Assembly (NCBI GenBank): GCA_947457925.1
Contig: CANGYA010000004.1
Location: 1 to 57,413, forward strand
Reading direction: 5' to 3'
DNA: 57,413 nucleotides
DNA from: Cytophagales bacterium
GTDB taxonomy: Bacteria; Bacteroidota; Bacteroidia; Cytophagales; Thermoflexibacteraceae
Shown piece after piece: positions 17,946 through 27,051 of the stretch (positions are counted from its first letter, which is position 1; each line of letters begins with the position of its first letter). The notes beneath the pieces are model-generated. The model searched no databases. It saw nothing but the letters and a program-made list of their open reading frames with translations, and had not been told where the DNA came from. Made by a program: the position numbers and the translations under genes.

Positions 17946-17969
17946 TTGCTGTAGTGTGGGCTTAGTATT

Positions 17970-18008
17970 GATAAAGATGACATCTTTTTGAAAGATGTCA
18001 TCTTTATC
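17970..18008. repeat. AAAGATGACATCTTT hairpin
   Basis: GATAAAGATGACATCTTT and AAAGATGTCATCTTTATC form a perfect palindrome with a 3-base loop. It lies between converging genes and probably serves as a bidirectional terminator. Confidence 0.75.
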
Positions 18009-18078
18009 AACACTTTTCTACGACTACCCATATTTTTCAATACAAAACCACGTTACCTAAAGACAAGTTTTCTGAAAC

Positions 18079-18270
18079 CTACCTTGTTTTGTAAATTGCA
18101 TAAACAGTTACCCCCACCACAAAAACGATTTCTACTACCAAAATCACAATATTGAATAGCATTTTTTGCCTCATTTTCTTCCTGTGTGTAGCCAATAAGT
18201 CGTCAAATTGGCGTTTAGAGGGCGAAAAATCGGGGCTTGTTTTTCTAAATATCACTTTTTTATCTTTCAT
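18079..18270 (-). CDS. Small single-pass membrane protein downstream of an ECF sigma factor
   Basis: This 63-residue protein has a basic N-terminal half (residues 1-38, rich in Lys/Arg) and one transmembrane helix (about 39-60, NIVILVVEIVFVVGVTVYAIY). It lies 32 bases after the ECF sigma gene on the same strand and is probably co-transcribed. The cytoplasmic stretch SPSKRQFDDLLATHRKK is short for a classical anti-sigma domain but could contact the sigma factor. No function is assigned. Confidence 0.65.
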   Translation of the reverse strand: MKDKKVIFRKTSPDFSPSKRQFDDLLATHRKKMRQKMLFNIVILVVEIVFVVGVTVYAIYKTR

Positions 18271-18302
18271 CTATAGCATTCGTTGAAGTTAATTGATTAG
18301 GT

Positions 18303-18869
18303 TCATACATTCTTTTTGAGCTGTTCTTTGAGCCTTTCCAACAATCTATACACTCTCATTTTGGCGGTTGCCTCCTGAATCTCTAAGATAAAAGCTATTT
18401 CTTTAAAAGATTTTTCTTCATAAAACCGCAGCTGTAATAACAACAAATCATCTTGGTCTAAGTCAGACAATACTTTTGCCAATTCCGCTAAGGCTTCTTC
18501 ATTCACGTTTTCGGGGCTTTCGTCTGCCAAACGATGGGCAAAAGTTTCTTCTAAACTAATCACAGGTATAGTTTGGCTTTTTCTGTAGTACAAATTCACT
18601 TCATTAGTAGCTATTTTGTAAAGCCATGCAGAAAACGGTACGCCTCTGTCTTGGAAGGTATGTAGTTTTTCTAAGGCTTTCAGAAAAGTTTGGGAAGTAA
18701 TATCTTCTGCCACTTCAGCCTCGTTGGTACGCCTAAAGACAAAGTAAAAAATAGCTTGGGCGTATTTTTCATATAAATACTGGAAATGTTCGGGATTCCG
18801 TTTTGCACGTTCTACCCACGCCAATTCTTCTTGAATCAAGGCGGTATTGACTAAATCATACGCTGCCAT
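18303..18869 (-). CDS. ECF-type RNA polymerase sigma factor
   Basis: This 188-residue factor has region 2 with EAEVAEDITSQTFLKALEKL and AWLYKIATNEVNLYYRKS, and region 4 with LLLLQLRFYEEKSFKEIAFILEIQEATAKMRV. A promoter fitting the phylum consensus lies on the minus strand at 18893-18923. It is the first gene of a likely two-gene unit with the small membrane protein. It is divergent from the HxlR regulator; the two share about 130 bases of upstream DNA. Confidence 0.92.
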   Translation of the reverse strand: MAAYDLVNTALIQEELAWVERAKRNPEHFQYLYEKYAQAIFYFVFRRTNEAEVAEDITSQTFLKALEKLHTFQDRGVPFSAWLYKIATNEVNLYYRKSQTIPVISLEETFAHRLADESPENVNEEALAELAKVLSDLDQDDLLLLQLRFYEEKSFKEIAFILEIQEATAKMRVYRLLERLKEQLKKNV

Positions 18870-18892
18870 GCCGTCTGCAAAATGTTGTTAGA

Positions 18893-18923
18893 CAAAGGTA
18901 CGGAGAGAAAAGATTGTTTGCAA
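18893..18923 (-). promoter_or_regulatory. Promoter for the ECF sigma/small membrane protein unit
   Basis: Read on the minus strand, TTG (18923-18921), a 20-base spacer, then TACCTTTG (18900-18893) match the consensus. It is back to back with the HxlR promoter. Confidence 0.6.
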
Positions 18924-18930
18924 AAGATTA

Positions 18931-18962
18931 TTGGATTAGTATAATAGCTATGCGTACCTTTG
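18931..18962 (+). promoter_or_regulatory. Promoter for the HxlR regulator
   Basis: TTG at 18931-18933, a 21-base spacer, then TACCTTTG at 18955-18962. The TACCTTTG box is identical to that of the divergent sigma-factor promoter. Confidence 0.6.
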
Positions 18963-18998
18963 TAGGAAATCTTATCTCAACTAAACGCACCAATTACA

Positions 18999-19373
18999 AT
19001 GCCCGATTTTATTTACAAAGGAAAAGTCTATTACAACCCTGTGCAGTTGGTCATGGAACAAATAGGCGGTACATGGAAAGCCCCTATTTTGTGGCGTTTA
19101 CGCAACAAAGTGATGCGTTACAGTGAATTACGACAAGACATTCCACATATTTCTGATAAAATGCTTACGACCCAACTGCGAGAATTAGAAGCAGACGGCT
19201 ATATTCAAAGAAAAGTGTATGCGGTTGTACCACCCAAAACAGAGTATTCTCTTACGCAAGAAGGTGAAGAAATCATTGAACTTATTACGATTATTCGTAA
19301 TTATGGCTTAAAAATGATAGAAAAGTACAAAGAAGAACAAAATAATTCATCTCACAAGCCTCCCCAATCTTAA
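18999..19373 (+). CDS. HxlR-family winged-helix transcriptional regulator
   Basis: This 124-residue DNA-binding protein has the family pattern IGGTWKAPILWRL, RYSELRQDIPHISDKMLTTQLRELEADGYIQRKVY and PKTEYSLTQEG. Some HxlR regulators sense aldehydes or oxidants through an N-terminal cysteine. Here the corresponding position reads YYNPVQLV, without the cysteine, so that mode of sensing is unlikely. It is followed 40 bases later by cinA on the same strand, so co-transcription is possible. The target is unknown. Confidence 0.9.
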   Translation: MPDFIYKGKVYYNPVQLVMEQIGGTWKAPILWRLRNKVMRYSELRQDIPHISDKMLTTQLRELEADGYIQRKVYAVVPPKTEYSLTQEGEEIIELITIIRNYGLKMIEKYKEEQNNSSHKPPQS

Positions 19374-19413
19374 TCACATAGAAGACAATAATCATTTACT
19401 TACTTTCAAAAAC

Positions 19414-20685
19414 ATGAAAACTATCACAGCCGAAACCATCACTATTGGCGATGAAATCCTTTACGGACAAATCGTAGATACTAATTCCCATTTTTTCAGT
19501 GTAGCCTTAGACAAGGCAGGAGTAAAAGTTGTCCGAAGAACCTCCGTAGGCGACACCCGCAACGCCATTCTCAATGCCCTACACGCAGCCGAACAAACCG
19601 CAGACATTGTACTAATTACAGGCGGTTTGGGTCCCACAAAAGACGACATTACCAAAAAACTATTGGCGGAGTTTTTTGACTCTGAAATGTATTCAGATGA
19701 GGCAGTTTTGCAGCACGTTACAGACTTATTCACCTCACGAGGCAGAGCTATGAATGATTTGAATAAACTACAGGCTTGGTTGCCCAAAAAGTGTAAGGTC
19801 ATTCACAATGCTGTAGGTACAGCCCCCGGTATGTGGTTTGAACGGAACGGAAAAGTATTTGTATCTATGCCCGGTGTGCCACACGAAACCGAAAAGATGT
19901 TCACAGAAATTATTTTGCCCAAACTCCGCCAAACCTTCCAACTACCCGAAATTGTCCATAGGTTTATCAAAGTTATCAACATTGCAGAGTCTGCCTTAGC
20001 CGAATTGATAGAACAATGGGAAGATGCACTGCCCGAACACATCAAATTGGCATATTTACCCTCAAAAGGGCAAATTCGTTTGCGTTTAACGGCTATGGGG
20101 GCTTCGGCAAGTGTTTTACACCAAGAAATTGACGAGCAAATAGAGAAAGTTAAACCATTGATAACCAAGTATGTATATGCCTACGGAGAAGATGAAATAG
20201 AACAAACCGTAGCTAAATTATTGTTGGCACAAGGGAAAACCATTGCTACTGCCGAAAGTTGTACGGGTGGTTTGGTGGCTCACAGCCTCACGACCATAGC
20301 AGGAGCAAGCAAATACTTTTTGGGTAGTGCCGTAGTGTATAGCAATGCTGCCAAAGCCGATATTTTGGGCGTAAACCCTGACACCATCGAGGAATTTGGG
20401 GCGGTAAGTGAAGAAACAGCCCGCCAAATGGCAAAGTTTGCCCGCCAAAAGTTCAAAACTACGATTGGTATAGCTACTACAGGCGTTGCGGGTCCTGACG
20501 GCGGCACGCCAGAAAAACCTGTAGGCACTGTTTGGATAGCCTACGCAGACGAGAACGGTGTAAGTGCTAAGAAATTGAGTTTGACCAAAGATAGAATTTT
20601 GAATATCAATATGACCAAAAATTTTATCTTGAATTATGTGAGGATTAAACTCTTGGGTGGAGATGCTGATGCGTTGGTAAGGTAA
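19414..20685 (+). CDS. cinA: CinA-family protein: nicotinamide-nucleotide amidase with MoCF domain
   Basis: This 423-residue protein has two domains. The N-terminal MoCF/COG1058 domain (about 1-170) has ITIGDEILYGQIVDTNS, TGGLGPTKDDITK and MPGVPHE. The C-terminal CinA amidase domain (about 265-415) has TIATAESCTGGLVAHSLT and GIATTGVAGPDGG. The C-terminal enzyme deamidates nicotinamide mononucleotide in pyridine-nucleotide recycling, and the N-terminal domain has ADP-ribose pyrophosphatase activity in some relatives. Length and domain order are typical. Confidence 0.95.
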   Translation: MKTITAETITIGDEILYGQIVDTNSHFFSVALDKAGVKVVRRTSVGDTRNAILNALHAAEQTADIVLITGGLGPTKDDITKKLLAEFFDSEMYSDEAVLQHVTDLFTSRGRAMNDLNKLQAWLPKKCKVIHNAVGTAPGMWFERNGKVFVSMPGVPHETEKMFTEIILPKLRQTFQLPEIVHRFIKVINIAESALAELIEQWEDALPEHIKLAYLPSKGQIRLRLTAMGASASVLHQEIDEQIEKVKPLITKYVYAYGEDEIEQTVAKLLLAQGKTIATAESCTGGLVAHSLTTIAGASKYFLGSAVVYSNAAKADILGVNPDTIEEFGAVSEETARQMAKFARQKFKTTIGIATTGVAGPDGGTPEKPVGTVWIAYADENGVSAKKLSLTKDRILNINMTKNFILNYVRIKLLGGDADALVR

Positions 20686-20718
20686 ACTTTCATTAAATCA
20701 AAAATACTACATAAAAAA

Positions 20719-20764
20719 GTTGTTGTTCATAAAATAGACAGCAATCTATCTTATAAACAACAAC
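20719..20764. terminator. Terminator hairpin between cinA and the AraC-type gene
   Basis: GTTGTTGTTCATAAAATAGA pairs imperfectly with TCTATCTTATAAACAACAAC and is followed by T6. It lies between converging genes. Confidence 0.7.
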
Positions 20765-20790
20765 ATTTTTTATTCTTTTAAAAAATCAAA

Positions 20791-21762
20791 CTATGAATTA
20801 GCTGCTGCTAATGCTGCTGCTTCTGCTGCCTCTGCTGCTTCTTTTGCTTTTTTCTGTGCTTCTTTCTCTCTACGGCGGAGTTTCGCTGCTGGGATACCGA
20901 ACATCATTTTGAAACGGCGGCAGAAATAAGCTGTATCTTTGTAACCTACCATGATACCCACTTCTTTAATGCTTTCTTTAGAGTGTCTTAACAACTCTAC
21001 GGCTTCCTCCATTCGTTGGTACTCGATATAGTCTTGTGGATTAATACCTGTAAGCATTTTGAAGTACTGACCGACATAATCTTCCGATACTTGTGCTTGT
21101 TTTGCCAATACTTTATTAGATAAATCTCCCGACAAGTTTTCTTTGATAAAGGAGAAGATTTTTATTAACCTTGGGTCTTTGAAGTAGGTACTATTGGTTA
21201 CTAATTGCTCCACAAACATTTGATTTTTAATCAAATAGCGGATAATTTCGATAGAAATAAGGTCTGTATAATTCGTTATAGCTCTGCTTGTACCTGCTTC
21301 TGTTAGTTTAGATTCGGCTAAAATCTTGTAGATAAACTCGCCAATCACTAAGTTATCTTTTAAAACAAATGGGCTAATCTCCAAAGAAGAAAAGAAACTT
21401 ACACTGTCAAATATTTTTGCGTCAAAGTACAACAAGAAGAAGCTATTGTTAGAGTCTTCTTTATGTTGTGCCATAAATTTGGCGTGTTTTACAAGAAACT
21501 CCTCGTTGTGCAATTCAGAGGCAATGTCGTCTAAGCCTGCATTGTAGGTTATCGTACCGCCAACGCCAGCAGGAACAAAAATGCTACTTCCTTCGCCTAT
21601 TTCGATTTGTTCGTTTAATAATGCCTTACCTTTCTCAACGTAAACTAATAAATTGTTTTCGTCAAGTTGGTTTTTAACAGTAACAGGGTGTAAGATAGTA
21701 ACGTTGTTAAGTCTTGAAAACTTAACAGCCAAGGATTCAATTATGCGACTGTAATCTTCCAT
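20791..21762 (-). CDS. AraC-family transcriptional regulator
   Basis: This 323-residue regulator has two AraC helix-turn-helix motifs in about residues 205-300: LSNKVLAKQAQVSEDYVGQYFK, then IKEVGIMVGYKDTAYFCRRFKMMFG. The N-terminal 180 residues are a beta-rich sensing domain without a family recognised here. The C-terminus ends in a charged Ala/Glu/Lys-rich tail of about 28 residues (REKEAQKKAKEAAEA... to AANS), encoded by repeated GCT/GCA-type codons. A 506-base AT-rich region lies upstream. Confidence 0.9.
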   Translation of the reverse strand: MEDYSRIIESLAVKFSRLNNVTILHPVTVKNQLDENNLLVYVEKGKALLNEQIEIGEGSSIFVPAGVGGTITYNAGLDDIASELHNEEFLVKHAKFMAQHKEDSNNSFFLLYFDAKIFDSVSFFSSLEISPFVLKDNLVIGEFIYKILAESKLTEAGTSRAITNYTDLISIEIIRYLIKNQMFVEQLVTNSTYFKDPRLIKIFSFIKENLSGDLSNKVLAKQAQVSEDYVGQYFKMLTGINPQDYIEYQRMEEAVELLRHSKESIKEVGIMVGYKDTAYFCRRFKMMFGIPAAKLRRREKEAQKKAKEAAEAAEAAALAAANS

Positions 21763-22268
21763 GTGTATAAAAAAAGTAGTAGGTGAATGGATATATTAAT
21801 AAAATTTCACAAATTTTAAGTCAATCTTAATCAATTACAAATTTAGGATACAATTTTACGCAAAAAAATTCAAAATCAAAACCTAAAATAAAATTTTTTC
21901 AAGATTATTTTCATTTTTATACAAGTTAATACTACTTCTTTTAGTTAAGTTGTTTAACTTTTGGCTCTAAATAGTTAAATTCATATTCTTTAGAGTCTTT
22001 ACATTTAATATTTTTTAATAAAAAACAGCTTAAAGCCCTGAATATCAATGCAATTAGGTGCAAGTTAAAAAAGTACAATAAATAAAAAAAATATTTAATA
22101 CTTTTTTGAACGTAAACTATCCAAGAGCCTATTTCTGCGACAATAAGGGTTAATCCTAAAATATACTATAAAATTAAAAAAAGTCAAGTAAAAACTTGAC
22201 TTTTAGAAAAATATTTTGGTATGTTTTTCATTCTTGTTGTTGCAGATATTCATTTCAAGTGGGTACGA
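21763..22268. other. AT-rich intergenic region between two minus-strand genes
   Basis: This 506-base stretch carries the upstream region of the AraC-type gene and, at 22179-22204, the terminator of purM. It is very A/T-rich with many poly-A/poly-T runs. No gene, tRNA or member of the repeat families was recognised. Confidence 0.6.
22179..22204 (-). terminator. Terminator downstream of purM
   Basis: AAAAGTCAAG and CTTGACTTTT form a perfect hairpin with a 6-base A-rich loop and a T-run on the minus strand. Confidence 0.75.
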
Positions 22269-23435
22269 TTAGTAATAGAAAGTACCTTCTTGACTTGCAA
22301 TGGTTAGTTTTTTCTGTTCACTACCTTCCACATAGCCCACTATTTGTGCTGCCACTCCAAAGGAATTTGCAATTTGAATGATACCATCAGCATTTTTTTC
22401 AGCCGTATAAATTTCCATGCGATGCCCCATATTAAAGACTTGATACATCTCTTGCCATGCTGTTTGGCTTTCTGCCTGAATAATTTGAAACAATGGTGGT
22501 GTAGGGAATAAGTTGTTTTTGACTACGTGCAAATTCTCGATAAAATGCAACACCTTCGTTTGCCCTCCTCCCGAACAGTGTACCAACCCGTTGATTTCGC
22601 CCCTCATTTCATTAAAAATAGCCTTCATAATGGGTGCATAAGTACGAGTAGGCGACAAAACCAACTGCCCAACCGTAACGTCCAGCCCTTCTACTTTGTC
22701 TGTCAATTTTTTTGAGCCACTATACACCAAATTTTCAGGCACTTGGTTATCATAACTTTCGGGGTATTTTTGAGCCAGATATTTATGAAAAACGTCATGT
22801 CTTGCCGAAGTGAGTCCATTGCTGCCCATGCCTCCGTTGTACTGCGTTTCATAGTTACTTTGCCCAAAAGAAGCCAAACCTACAATCACATTTCCCGCCT
22901 TTATATTGGCATTGTCTATCACTTCACTGCGTTTGAACCGAGCCGTAACGGTACTATCTACAATCACTGTTCGCACTAAATCTCCTACGTCTGCCGTTTC
23001 GCCACCTGTGCTGTAAATGCCCAAGCCATGACTTCGCAACATTTCCAATACTTCCTCTGTACCATTAATTAAGGCAGCAATGACCTCACTTGGAATCAGT
23101 TTTTTATTACGCCCAATGGTAGAAGAAAGCAAAATGCCGTCTGTAACTCCCACACACAATAGGTCGTCTGTGTTCATGACTACGGCATCTTGGGCTATTC
23201 CCTTCCAAACACTCAAATCACCCGTTTCTTTCCAATACAAATAGGCTAATGATGACTTCGTGCCTGCCCCGTCTGCGTGCATGATATTGCAGTAATTGGA
23301 GTCATTGCCCAAAATATCGGGAATAATTTTACAAAAAGCCTTTGGGTACAAGCCTTTGTCTATGTTGCGAATGGCTTGGTGTACGTCTTCTTTGGTGGCA
23401 GATACGCCACGTTGCTTGTATCTTTCGTTAGACAT
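22269..23435 (-). CDS. purM: Phosphoribosylformylglycinamidine cyclo-ligase (AIR synthase)
   Basis: This purine-biosynthesis enzyme makes aminoimidazole ribonucleotide from FGAM using ATP. The chosen ATG at 23435 gives 388 residues beginning MSNERYKQRGVSATKED; an upstream ATG at 23459 would add eight residues. The PurM/AIRS fold is supported by HADGAGTKSSLAYLYWKE, DAVVMNTDDLLCVG, STGGETADVGDL and HCSGGGQTKVLHF. It is longer than the ~345-residue proteobacterial enzyme and resembles the longer form of Bacteroidota. It is monocistronic, with a terminator after it. Confidence 0.9.
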   Translation of the reverse strand: MSNERYKQRGVSATKEDVHQAIRNIDKGLYPKAFCKIIPDILGNDSNYCNIMHADGAGTKSSLAYLYWKETGDLSVWKGIAQDAVVMNTDDLLCVGVTDGILLSSTIGRNKKLIPSEVIAALINGTEEVLEMLRSHGLGIYSTGGETADVGDLVRTVIVDSTVTARFKRSEVIDNANIKAGNVIVGLASFGQSNYETQYNGGMGSNGLTSARHDVFHKYLAQKYPESYDNQVPENLVYSGSKKLTDKVEGLDVTVGQLVLSPTRTYAPIMKAIFNEMRGEINGLVHCSGGGQTKVLHFIENLHVVKNNLFPTPPLFQIIQAESQTAWQEMYQVFNMGHRMEIYTAEKNADGIIQIANSFGVAAQIVGYVEGSEQKKLTIASQEGTFYY

Positions 23436-23721
23436 GAGAATAGAGTTTTGCGACTGCAAAAGTTTGACTTTTTTTTGGTGTCTGCAATAAAATCTTTAGA
23501 CATTATTAAGGCTTTTGCGAAGTTTTAGGCAATCAAGTTATTTTTATATAATAAGCCGACATTAACCTATAAAGTTCTGCGAGTCTTAAAAATCACTACT
23601 ATAAATCTCTAAAATTTTTATAGCTTTTGTTAAATTTAAACAAAATAAAATATACTGTGTTTTGAATAATAGTTTTAATAAATTTTTACAATTTTGAACT
23701 AATCATTTAAAATCACAAGCA

Positions 23722-24714
23722 ATGAATCATCATTTTTATCAATGGCTACGCAATTACTTTGGGTTTTCACAAACAGAAATCAAAGGTTTTTTCTATTTGT
23801 CCATACTTTTTGTTGGTTTGTTAGTAGGTGTTTTGTACCTAAAATTCGTTGTGCCTACGACCCACTATGGCGAAAGTGAAAAAGCAGCCGATAAAGCCTT
23901 ATTGGTACAGTGGATAGATGAAATTAAGCAGGCACAAGCACAATTTGCAGCCCAACAAGCCCTTTACAAAGACTCTTTGCAAGAAGTTTATGAACAAAAA
24001 TATGCCAAAAAAGACTATAAAAATGACGAGAAATCGGAAAACAGTAAACAAATAGTAAAAAAACTATTTGTTTTCAATCCCAACATTGTTACAGTAGAGG
24101 AAATGCAACAATTAGGTTTTCCTAAGTTTTTGGCACAACGCATAGACAATTATAGACAGAAAGGCGGAAAATTTAAGTTGAAGGCAGACTTGCAAAAAAT
24201 TTACGGTATGCCCGCAGATTTATATGAACAGTTGTATAATTACATAGACCTTCCCGAAGAAAAAACGAAAGATACACCCAAAGAAGAAATTATTTTGACT
24301 AAAAACAACCTCCAAAAAGCCATAGACCTGAACCAAGCCGACACAACGGCTTTGATTAAATTGCGAGGCATTGGCAGTAAATTGGCAAATAGAATTGTAA
24401 GTTTTCGAGAAAAATTAGGCGGATTTTATGATTTTGAACAACTGAAAGAGGTATATGGTCTATCACCAGAAGCCATTGCCGAAATTCAGAGTAGATGCAC
24501 CCTGCCCGATAAACCTACAGTCAAACAACTGAATATCAATACGTCTGATGAAATTGCCTTAAAAAATCACCCATATATAGGCTACAAGTTGGCAGGTTTG
24601 ATAACGGCATACCGCAAACAGCACGGCAACTACAAAGAAATAGAAGATTTGCTAAAAATTAAGGTAATGACACAAGAACAGTTGGTAAAAATGAAACCGT
24701 ATTTAAGTTTATAG
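23722..24714 (+). CDS. Membrane-anchored helix-hairpin-helix (ComEA-like) protein
   Basis: This 330-residue protein has an N-terminal transmembrane segment (about residues 24-46, FYLSILFVGLLVGVLYLKFVV). A charged linker (60-110) follows, then three helix-hairpin-helix units: QLGFPKFLAQRIDNYRQKGGKF, LRGIGSKLANRIVSFREKLGGF and HPYIGYKLAGLITAYRKQHGNY. Such domains bind double-stranded DNA non-specifically. Membrane anchoring suggests DNA capture at the envelope as in ComEA, although this protein has more HhH units than ComEA. No other competence gene is adjacent. Confidence 0.85.
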   Translation: MNHHFYQWLRNYFGFSQTEIKGFFYLSILFVGLLVGVLYLKFVVPTTHYGESEKAADKALLVQWIDEIKQAQAQFAAQQALYKDSLQEVYEQKYAKKDYKNDEKSENSKQIVKKLFVFNPNIVTVEEMQQLGFPKFLAQRIDNYRQKGGKFKLKADLQKIYGMPADLYEQLYNYIDLPEEKTKDTPKEEIILTKNNLQKAIDLNQADTTALIKLRGIGSKLANRIVSFREKLGGFYDFEQLKEVYGLSPEAIAEIQSRCTLPDKPTVKQLNINTSDEIALKNHPYIGYKLAGLITAYRKQHGNYKEIEDLLKIKVMTQEQLVKMKPYLSL

Positions 24715-24746
24715 ATTTTTAATCTATTGATAATCAATTTTTTAGA

Positions 24747-24775
24747 CCTATAAGGTTTTAGAAACCTTATAGGTT
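24747..24775. repeat. AAGGTTTT-family palindrome
   Basis: ACCTATAAGGTTT and AAACCTTATAGGT are perfect arms around a 3-base loop. It lies between the HhH gene and holA. Confidence 0.7.
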
Positions 24776-24839
24776 TAGCTACAGAATAAAAACTTTCAAT
24801 TAATTTTGGGGGAGTTTTATTTATCAAACACCCAAACGT

Positions 24840-25865
24840 ATGCCCTTAAATGCTGCTGATGTGCTTCGAGAACTAAAAAGCAAGCCACAATACAACGCCA
24901 TCTATTTTCTACATGGCGAGGAGCCGTACTATATAGACAAAATAGCTGCTTTTATTGAAGAAAACGCCATTCCTCCTCACGAAAAGGGCTTTAACCAAAG
25001 CATTGTGTATGGTAAGGACGTAAGTATGAATGTCATTTTGGGAAGTGCCAAACGGTTTCCGATGATGGCACAAAGGCAGTTAGTAATGGTGAAAGAAGCA
25101 CAAGACATTTCGGATTTTGGGCAAGACAAAGCCAAAGAAATGCTACAAGCCTATTTAGAAAAGCCCCTACCCTCTACGATTTTGGTTTTTGCCTATAAAA
25201 ACAAAAAACTAAACGGCAATACAAAACTCTATAAAGATTTGGACAAAAAACAACTTTTGATAGAGGCTAAACCCTTGTATGACAACCAATTACCAAAGTG
25301 GATAACAGATGTAGTCAAAGAAAAAGGGCATAGTATTGGCGAAAAAGCAAGTGTATTGTTAGCGGAATATATCGGCAATGATTTGAACCGCATAAACAAT
25401 GAGCTGGATAAAATGTTGATTAATTTCACGACCAAAACAGAAATAACAGAAGAACACATTGCAAAATATGTAGGTGTGAGCAAAGAGTACAACACATTTG
25501 AGTTACAAAAAGCATTAGGACTAAAAGATATTTTGAAGTCTAATAAAATTGTCAATTACTTTGAGGCAAATCCTAAAAACAACCCTTTGATACCCATTAT
25601 AGCCTTGTTGTTTGGGTATTTTAGCAAATTGTTGTTGGTGCATCAGGCAAAAGATAAGTCAAAAGGTAATTTGGCTGCGGTCTTAAAAGTCAATCCGTTT
25701 TTTGTAGATGACTATTTGGTGGCTACTCGCAATTATCCTTTGGAAAAAATAATTAAGATTATTGGCTTTTTGAGAGAGGCAGACTTACGGTCTAAAGGGG
25801 TGGATAGCAATGCCGAAGATGGGCAAATTTTAAGAGAATTGGTATTTAAGATTTTGCATATATAA
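24840..25865 (+). CDS. holA: DNA polymerase III delta subunit
   Basis: This 341-residue clamp-loader subunit opens the sliding clamp for loading. The N-terminal AAA-like domain begins with YNAIYFLHGEEPYYIDKIAAFIEE. The middle shows LAEYIGNDLNRINNELDKM, a strong HolA signature, followed by TEEHIAKYVGVSKEYNTFELQKALG. The C-terminal helical collar domain contains LIPIIALLFGYFSKLLLVHQ. Length agrees with the family. It converges on the acidic protein gene, with a palindrome between. Confidence 0.93.
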   Translation: MPLNAADVLRELKSKPQYNAIYFLHGEEPYYIDKIAAFIEENAIPPHEKGFNQSIVYGKDVSMNVILGSAKRFPMMAQRQLVMVKEAQDISDFGQDKAKEMLQAYLEKPLPSTILVFAYKNKKLNGNTKLYKDLDKKQLLIEAKPLYDNQLPKWITDVVKEKGHSIGEKASVLLAEYIGNDLNRINNELDKMLINFTTKTEITEEHIAKYVGVSKEYNTFELQKALGLKDILKSNKIVNYFEANPKNNPLIPIIALLFGYFSKLLLVHQAKDKSKGNLAAVLKVNPFFVDDYLVATRNYPLEKIIKIIGFLREADLRSKGVDSNAEDGQILRELVFKILHI

Positions 25866-25869
25866 TTTT

Positions 25870-25901
25870 ACTATAGTGTGGGCTAAAGCCCACACTATAG
25901 T
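25870..25901. terminator. Bidirectional palindromic terminator
   Basis: ACTATAGTGTGGGC and GCCCACACTATAGT form a perfect hairpin with loop TAAA. It separates converging genes and resembles the GGGCTTTAG repeat at 32477-32518. Confidence 0.75.
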
Positions 25902-25911
25902 AAAAAATTGA

Positions 25912-26427
25912 TTAGTCTTCTGCTGGAAAATCATATAAAGTTTTATCCAATTTCAGACGGTTGTTATTGAAATCATCTACAAATTTGGTGATAACCGCAT
26001 CAGTTACTTCATCTACATTTAAGCAAATATCTAAGCCCACACCAAACTCTGCATCTGCATCTACTTTTGCAAACTCACTTACTTTGATAATTCCTTCTTC
26101 TTCTATCTCCGCCATGAGCAAATCCATGTAATCCAACTCGTCTTCTGTGGCATTTTCCATACCTTTTTCCTTGAATTTAGGATATTTTTTTACCATTTTA
26201 GCTTCGGCTGCTTCAAATAATGCCATTTCGTATTCCATACGCAAGGTGTACATAAAGGCATCATAGATGACTTCTTTCCCTTCGTGTTTGCCTACAAAAT
26301 AGAAATAAGCCGACTCTGCATCTCTGTCCTCGTCTTCGGGAATATCCAATACAAAATTTTTACGAGTACGTTTCATCTCGTCTTTTATTTCGGCAATAGC
26401 CTCTGGGCTGAATCCTTCATTTTTCAT
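25912..26427 (-). CDS. Acidic cytoplasmic protein of unknown function
   Basis: This 171-residue soluble protein is rich in Glu and Asp. It has no signal peptide or membrane segment. It appears largely helical in the middle (MEYEMALFEAAEAKMVKKYPKF) with a beta segment near the C-terminus. No family was recognised. It has a clean coding frame and its own terminator. It is divergent from the DUF983 gene. Confidence 0.7.
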   Translation of the reverse strand: MKNEGFSPEAIAEIKDEMKRTRKNFVLDIPEDEDRDAESAYFYFVGKHEGKEVIYDAFMYTLRMEYEMALFEAAEAKMVKKYPKFKEKGMENATEDELDYMDLLMAEIEEEGIIKVSEFAKVDADAEFGVGLDICLNVDEVTDAVITKFVDDFNNNRLKLDKTLYDFPAED

Positions 26428-26577
26428 GATAAGCCAGTATTTTGGGTGTTAAAATAAATAGTAAAAATGCTATTTGAATACAAGTAACGAAACTATTTCG
26501 TAAAAACTATTGTATTCCTTAATATTGCGACAAAGATACAAGTCTATTTTTTATTTTACTTAAACTAACTAATAAAT

Positions 26578-26973
26578 ATGGCAACTTCATTGATAGAAGG
26601 CGTATTTAACCATAAATGCCCGCACTGTAGAGAAGGTAATATGTATAAACACTCTGCCTTTAATGTCTTGCGTTATACCGAAATGCACACCGAATGCCCC
26701 GTTTGCAAGCAGCATTTAGAACCAGAACCCGGCTTTTACTATGGGGCTATGTTTGTGAGTTATGCCATTTCGGTAGCTATTATTATCACTACATTTTTTG
26801 CTACTTATTTTTTCCTCAAAAACCCACCTATTGAAACGTATTTGAGTATTATCATTCCAATTATTTTCTTGATGATGCCCCTCAATTTTCGTTACTCTCG
26901 TACACTGATGTTGTATTTGTTTGGCGGAATTAAGTATAGAGAGGATAAAACTGCGGGAAGTGTTGCAAAATAA
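26578..26973 (+). CDS. DUF983 family membrane protein
   Basis: This 131-residue protein has an N-terminal zinc-ribbon-like region with two CxxC pairs (CPHC and CPVC). The conserved stretch EPEPGFYYGAMFVSYAISVA follows, then two hydrophobic helices (about 60-82 and 90-108). This is the layout of DUF983 proteins. The molecular function is not known. Confidence 0.88.
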   Translation: MATSLIEGVFNHKCPHCREGNMYKHSAFNVLRYTEMHTECPVCKQHLEPEPGFYYGAMFVSYAISVAIIITTFFATYFFLKNPPIETYLSIIIPIIFLMMPLNFRYSRTLMLYLFGGIKYREDKTAGSVAK

Positions 26974-27004
26974 AGGTAACTGTATATCCATAATTTATTG
27001 ATTA

Positions 27005-27039
27005 CCAAACCTATAAAGGTTAAAACTTTATAGGTTTGG
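27005..27039. terminator. Palindrome between DUF983 and maf genes
   Basis: CCAAACCTATAAAG and CTTTATAGGTTTGG are perfect arms of a hairpin between converging genes. It belongs to the AAGGTTTT-like family. Confidence 0.65.
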
Positions 27040-27051
27040 GTAGCATTAGAA

